From Aptenodytes patagonicus (Eukaryota > Chordata > Aves > Sphenisciformes > Spheniscidae): DNA of 64,000 bases. Under the pieces are notes generated by a model. It was given only the letters and a program-made list of their open reading frames with translations, ran no database searches and had not been told where the DNA came from. Positions within the stretch are counted from its first letter, which is position 1. Each line of letters starts with the position of its first letter. Shown piece by piece: positions 59,801-64,000 of this stretch. Both the position numbers and the translations under genes were made by a program. Location: contig NC_134975.1 in the NCBI RefSeq assembly GCF_965638725.1, positions 1,748,179 through 1,812,178 of the forward strand, written 5' to 3'.

Positions 59801-62800
59801 GGCGCGGGGGCAGAGCCAGAGCGGGGGCGAGCAGAGGCAGCGCGGCCGCGGCAGGCAGAGGGATGGGCAAGGCGGCACGGGCAGGATGGGGATGGCAGCG
59901 CCGAGCTGCTGCAGGTGGGCAGGGCACAGTGTGCCCGGCCGGCAGGACGGGATACGGCACACAAGGCAGCGCAGGACGCAGCACGCGTGGCACGTGCCAC
60001 GGCACAGTCACACTGCGGGCAAGGCACAGCCTGACACTCGGGGTGCACCACGGGGCAGGTGGCACACAGGACACGGCATGTACCGTGCACGCGATGGTGC
60101 ACGGCGTAGGGCAGGACAGTGCGTGGCACAGTATGCACCATTGGCAGGATGGTGCACGGCACGGCACGCACCGCAGGGTAGGATGGTGCACAGCACAGTA
60201 TGCACCACGGGCAGGGCGATGCACGGCACAGGGCAGGATGGTGCATGGCACAGCACGCACCACGGGCAGGACGGTGCGTGGCACGGCACGCACCACAAGG
60301 CAGTGAGCACGCAGCATGCATCACAGGCAGGGTAGTGCATGGCCTGGCACACACCATGGTAGGATTGTGCATGGCACAAGGCACGATGGCACGGCACACA
60401 CCACAGGCAGGACTGTGCATGGCACAGGGCACGATGGCATGGCACACACTACGGGCAAGACGGTGCTTGGCACAGTACACACCGTGGGCAGGACAGTGCA
60501 TGGCACAGCACACACTGCAAGGCAGTGGGCACACAGCACGCGTCACAGGCAGGACGGTGCCACGGCACAGGGCAAGATGGCACGGCACACACCACGGCAG
60601 GACGGTGCCTGGCACGGCACACACCGCAGGCAGGACAGTGCATGGCACGGCACACAGCAAGTGGCAGCGCCGTGGCCGGCCGGAGCCGGCGGAGCTGGGC
60701 AGCTGCTGGGCGCAGCGGCGGGACGTACCCCTGCAGCCGGCCAGCGTGGCGGGTACGTACCGTAGGGCGGTCTGGCGGGCAGAGCGGGCGAGGCTGCTGG
60801 CGAAGGGGGCGGGCAGGGCGCTGGGGTGCTGCAGATCCTCGATGGACCTGCTCCAGACGCGCAGCTTCTCCAGCGCGCCATCCTCGCCGCCTTCCAGGCC
60901 CTCAAAATCCAACCTGGGTGGGACACGCGCGCCGGGGGGGGACACACAGCTTTGGCGCAGAGCGGCACAGCCACCACGGCAAGCGCTGAAGCGGGTGGCG
61001 GCTGAGCAGCAGCAGGGCAGGGAGAGGCGCGAGGGTGGCCCTGGGACCCTCAGCCCCAGCCCAGGCAGGCAGGAGGGGGGCCGAGCACCCCGTGTCCCTC
61101 GGGACCCCACGGCAGGCGGGTCCCTGCGTGCCGGCCGGGGCTGTCCCGGTGCTGATAAGGGGTCGAGCGGTATCGGCTGCCCGCAGCAGGGAGTTGCCAC
61201 GGGGCACCGGGACCCTCCACATCCCAGGTCCCCCAGCACCCCAAGGACCCCCAGCACCCTACTCACATGACGGCGCACTGGGCGAAGGACAGGTAGTTCA
61301 CCAGCACATCCAGCCCCTTGTTCTCATCGTTGAGGAACTCGCGCACCCACCTACAGCACCAGGCGCCCATCAGGGCCCGCAGGAGCCGGGGATCCCCCCC
61401 CCTCCCCGGCATGATCCCCCCCACCATGGGGACCCCTGGCCCAGCACAGGGATGGGGAGGGGGTGGTGGGGGTGTCCTGGGCCTCTGGTGGCGGTTGCAG
61501 CCCCTCTGCTATCGCTGGTGCCAGCGCCGGTGCGGCTTTATCTGCCGGCTGCAGGGCAGGGAGGGCTTGGCCCCGGGCGCAAGGTGGGAAGCTGAGCTGG
61601 GTGCTGGGGCTGTGCCCCTGTCCCCAGCCCTGGGCACCCCGGGGTGGGGGGGGGGCTCGGGGTGCCCCAGCCCCCTGGGAGGGTGTTAGGGTGCACGCGT
61701 GAGGCACCGTGCAGGGCAAGGAACCCAGACGAGATGTGCCTGGGGGCGGGGAAGGGGGGGGGGGGGGGGTGCAAGGGATGTGCGTGTGCATGGAGGAGCA
61801 GGTGCCCGGGGGGTGGGGGGGCACATGGTGCACGGGATGTGCGTGTGCATGGGGGGGGCCGTGCATTTGTATAAGGAGCGTGCACAAGTCGTGTGTGTGC
61901 ATGGGGGGGTGTCCATTGGGGAGGGGGTGCTCATGGGGGTGTGCACGGCAGGGGGTGCACGGGGAGAGGGGCAGCGTGCACGGGCTGTGCGTGTGCGTGT
62001 GGGGGGGTCGGCACATGGGGGAAGTGCACGCACAGGGAGCGGGACTGCGTGCACGGCGGCTGGGGGGGGGGGGTGCACGGGGTGTGCGCGCACGGGGCGG
62101 GGGCGCGTGTGCACGGGCAGAGAGGGCTGCACCCAGAAGCACTGCGAGCACGGGGTGTGCACGCACGGCCTCGGGGTCCCCGCGCCTGCCCGTGCCCCTG
62201 CCTGCAGCCCTGCCCGCGGCCGGGGGCGGTGAGTCAGGCAGCAGCGGGAGCCGGGGGGGCCGCGGCCGCCCCTTTCCTGCCGGCGCCAGCCCCTCGCCCC
62301 AGCCCGTTTCCTGTCTCCGGCTGCTGCTATTTTCGGGCCACGGGCGGGGAAGAGCCGAATGGCGCGGCCGCGGCGGGGCCGGCGGCGGGGCCCAGCCTGG
62401 CACGTGCACGAGCCACCCCGAGCACGCGGGCACGACCACGGAGCCGGGCACCCGCCGGTGACGTCCCCACCGTCCCCAGTAACGTCCCCGTCCCTCCAGC
62501 CAGCCCGTGCAGCTTCGGTGCATCTCCCCGCACGCCGGAGGGACAAGCTGCCGGTGCGGGGTCGGGGTGCCGCCGGCTTGGGGCTGGTGTTGAGCCCTCC
62601 GGTGCCGGGAGGAGCCGGGCAGGATCCGGCCATGCTGCTTCATGCAGGGCGTCATCGCCGGCCCATCCGCCCGCGGCATCCGCCCCCGGGACCTGCCTGC
62701 CGGCAGCCCTGGCCCACGGCACAGCCGGGGCAGGAACCGGACCAGTTCCTGCAGCGCCTCCGACTTCCCCTGCAGCTGCAGCCGGGCCAGTCCTGGGACC

Positions 62801-63256
62801 CCGGGACCACCCCCCCCCGCCCCGGGACCCCGCGCTCACCCAATGTGGTTCGTCCTCAGGCTGATCTCCAGCTCGCGCAGGACCTTGGTCGACTCCTGCA
62901 CCCTCCTTCTGAACTTCTGGGGGCAGAGCGAGGCTGAGCCGTGTCCCCCCGGCCCCCCCCCAGCCCCCCTGGAGGCCTCCGCTCCCCCCAGCCCCTCACC
63001 TTCCGCGTGACGCCCGGCTCTAGGAAGCTGCGCAGTTTCTGGATGTAGGCGTGAGGGGGGCTCTTCACCTGGAACCGCTCCTGGGGGGGACAGGGGGGGT
63101 CGGTGACACCCGCACGGCAGCACAGCCCCCCCCCAGGACCCCCCATCCCCCGTCCCCCCCCCAGCCCCCCACCTGGTCACAGATGAGGTCCCACTTCTTC
63201 TCATTGTCGTACTGGCGCAGGAGCCGGGCTTTGTCTGGGGGCAGGTTCATGGAGCT
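53850..63256 (-). CDS. FMNL3: Formin-like protein 3 (partial, first coding exon outside window)
   Basis: Actin nucleator and elongator of filopodia and lamellipodia, regulated by Rho GTPases. 25 coding exons on the - strand: 63256-63173, 63080-63000, 62916-62840, 61350-61267, 60913-60761, 59443-59335, 59243-59167, 59088-58995, 58714-58640, 58548-58438, 58362-58213, 58036-57935, 57854-57614, 57420-57352, 57067-56943, 56852-56650, 56049-55815, 55716-55648, 55500-55420, 55311-55182, 55101-54941, 54592-54491, 54378-54289, 54173-54062, 53941-53850. All phases agree; 968 residues. The N-terminal exon of about 40 residues with the myristoylated start lies beyond the right edge. GBD/FH3 1-400 (opens [13 protein letters not shown]), polyproline FH1 430-500, FH2 about 500-890 ([34 protein letters not shown]), DAD 905-950 ([12 protein letters not shown]). 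The tail [17 protein letters not shown] and HHDES identify FMNL3 rather than FMNL1/2. Confidence 0.96.
54655..54905. repeat. GTGCAAAGCAAGG minisatellite in FMNL3 intron
   Basis: About ten units of 18-36 bp built on CGTGCAAAGCAAGGC and GTGCACGAGGGC, in the intron between exons ending 54941 and starting 54592. Confidence 0.85.
56090..56625. repeat. CCCCCTGCACCCCAGCCAG minisatellite with 201-bp tandem duplication
   Basis: Units of about 22 bp fill the FMNL3 intron between 56650 and 56049. Within it a 201-bp block is present twice in tandem without a visible difference: ACCTGCTGCACACCAGCCAG starts at 56221 and again at 56422. The duplication is in frame multiples, so it also appears as a repeated 67-residue pattern in non-coding frames. 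Confidence 0.95.
60010..60660. repeat. GGTGCATGGCACAGCACACACC minisatellite in FMNL3 intron
   Basis: About twenty imperfect units of 25-40 bp built on GCAGGACGGTGC and ATGGCACGGCACACACCA. It fills much of the intron between exons ending 60761 and starting 59443. A 669-codon open frame on the - strand runs through it and is an artefact of the repeat. Confidence 0.9.
61725..62165. repeat. GT/G-rich repeat with alternating purine-pyrimidine runs
   Basis: Loose units of GTGTGCATGGGGGG, GGTGCACGGG and GTGCGTGTGC in the 1.5 kb FMNL3 intron between 62840 and 61350. G runs reach 14-15 bases near 61758-61773. Confidence 0.8.
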
Positions 63257-64000
63257 CTGGGGGCAGAGGCGGGGGCGTCATCCTGGGGGACACGGGGACG
63301 CCGCCCTCCTGAGGGCACCCAGTCCCACGGCACAGCCAGGGTGCCCACCGAGGGCACCCAGCACCATGGCACAGCCAGGGTTCCCCCCTGAGGGCACCCG
63401 GCCCCATGGCACGGCCAGGGTCCCTGGCACCGGGAAGCACTGGTGAGCACGGGGCCACACGCGTGGCACGGGGACGGCAGTGCCACCAGTGCCACATGCC
63501 AGCCGCCGGCAGCACCAAATCTCCCCAGCGCCCACGTGTCCTTCCTGTCTGCACCCACTTCCTCGCCAGCAAACCGCAGCCTCCGCTCCCCGACCGCGGC
63601 GTGAAGCCTGGCAACGGTGCCCGGCTCGCCAGGGCGCTGGGCATCTTCATGGCAGACCCCAGGGACCACTGGTGCGGGACGCGCCCGCGGCACCCGTATC
63701 AGCAAGGACACAAATGGGATGCCACGGTGGAAACCGGGGATGTCGGATGGCCGCAGGCTTGGGGCTGCCCCGGCGGGCGATGCCACCCCACTGGGTGATG
63801 CCACCCCAGCGGGCGATGCCACCCTGGCAAGGCAGCTCCCGGGCAATGCCGTTAGCGGGAGCCGGCCACCGCCACAGCCGGGAGGTGCCGGAGCTCCACC
63901 CGCCCCATGGCAGCTAAAATTATCCCTCCCCTGGTCATCCCAGACCCGCGGAGCCACAGGAAACCGGGGCAGATCCTGGGCGAGGCCGCACACCCCCGGG
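63257..64000. other. FMNL3: FMNL3 5' intron at window edge
   Basis: No FMNL3 first exon (MGN myristoylation start) is visible here, so it lies further right. A unit of about 50 bp (GAGGGCACCC...CATGGCACAGCCAGGGT) is repeated three times at 63300-63425, and a GGGCGATGCCACCCC unit three times at 63775-63830. Confidence 0.5.

Noticed and set aside
59269-61278. 669-codon - strand frame
   Set aside because: It joins FMNL3 exon sequence to the 60.0-60.7 kb minisatellite. The true exons are defined by splice sites and FMNL similarity.
53850-63256. FMNL1 or FMNL2 as the identity of the formin
   Set aside because: The linker before FH2 ([29 protein letters not shown]) and the C-terminus match FMNL3. 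FMNL1 and FMNL2 differ clearly at these places.

Overview
The window is vertebrate nuclear DNA and holds seven protein-coding genes. All seven read as intact, with consensus GT-AG introns and no frameshift or internal stop seen. Very high GC, short introns in most genes, dense minisatellites and no recognisable L1, Alu or LTR copies suggest a bird microchromosome. Another archosaur or a turtle is possible. The species call is inference.

Layout, left to right: ACVRL1 (ALK1, + strand, CDS 3829-8982); ACVR1B (ALK4, +, 12374-27837, with a 9.2 kb AT-richer first intron and a 3.2 kb 3' UTR); TAMALIN/GRASP (+, 32897-36643); NR4A1/NUR77 (+, 43363-45698, promoter near 40.7-40.9 kb); ATG101 (+, 48976-49768); a 71-residue single-pass membrane protein of the Reprimo family, which I take to be SMIM41 (+, 50853-51068); and FMNL3 (- strand, 63256 down to 53850, 25 coding exons, first coding exon outside the window).

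The two type I receptors serve different SMAD branches: ALK1 for BMP9/10 and SMAD1/5/8, ALK4 for activin/nodal and SMAD2/3. TAMALIN is a PDZ scaffold for cytohesin/GRP1-type partners, NR4A1 is an immediate-early orphan nuclear receptor, ATG101 is a HORMA subunit of the ULK1 autophagy-initiation complex, and FMNL3 is an actin-nucleating formin. They are unrelated in pathway, and what ties them together is ancestry. Read from FMNL3 backwards, the order and strand match the human 2q23-24 series FMNL2, RPRM, NR4A2, CYTIP, ACVR1C, ACVR1 (from memory), gene for gene apart from ATG101. This looks like an unusually complete whole-genome-duplication block, and it supports reading the small gene as a third Reprimo paralogue.

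Between and inside the genes lie many tandem repeats: a 1.5 kb CA-rich minisatellite in front of ACVR1B, a 52-bp repeat in ATG101 intron 1, a 201-bp tandem duplication in an FMNL3 intron, and arrays of 161-bp and 210-bp period around the NR4A1 promoter. They leave long stretches without stop codons on both strands, but these are not genes.
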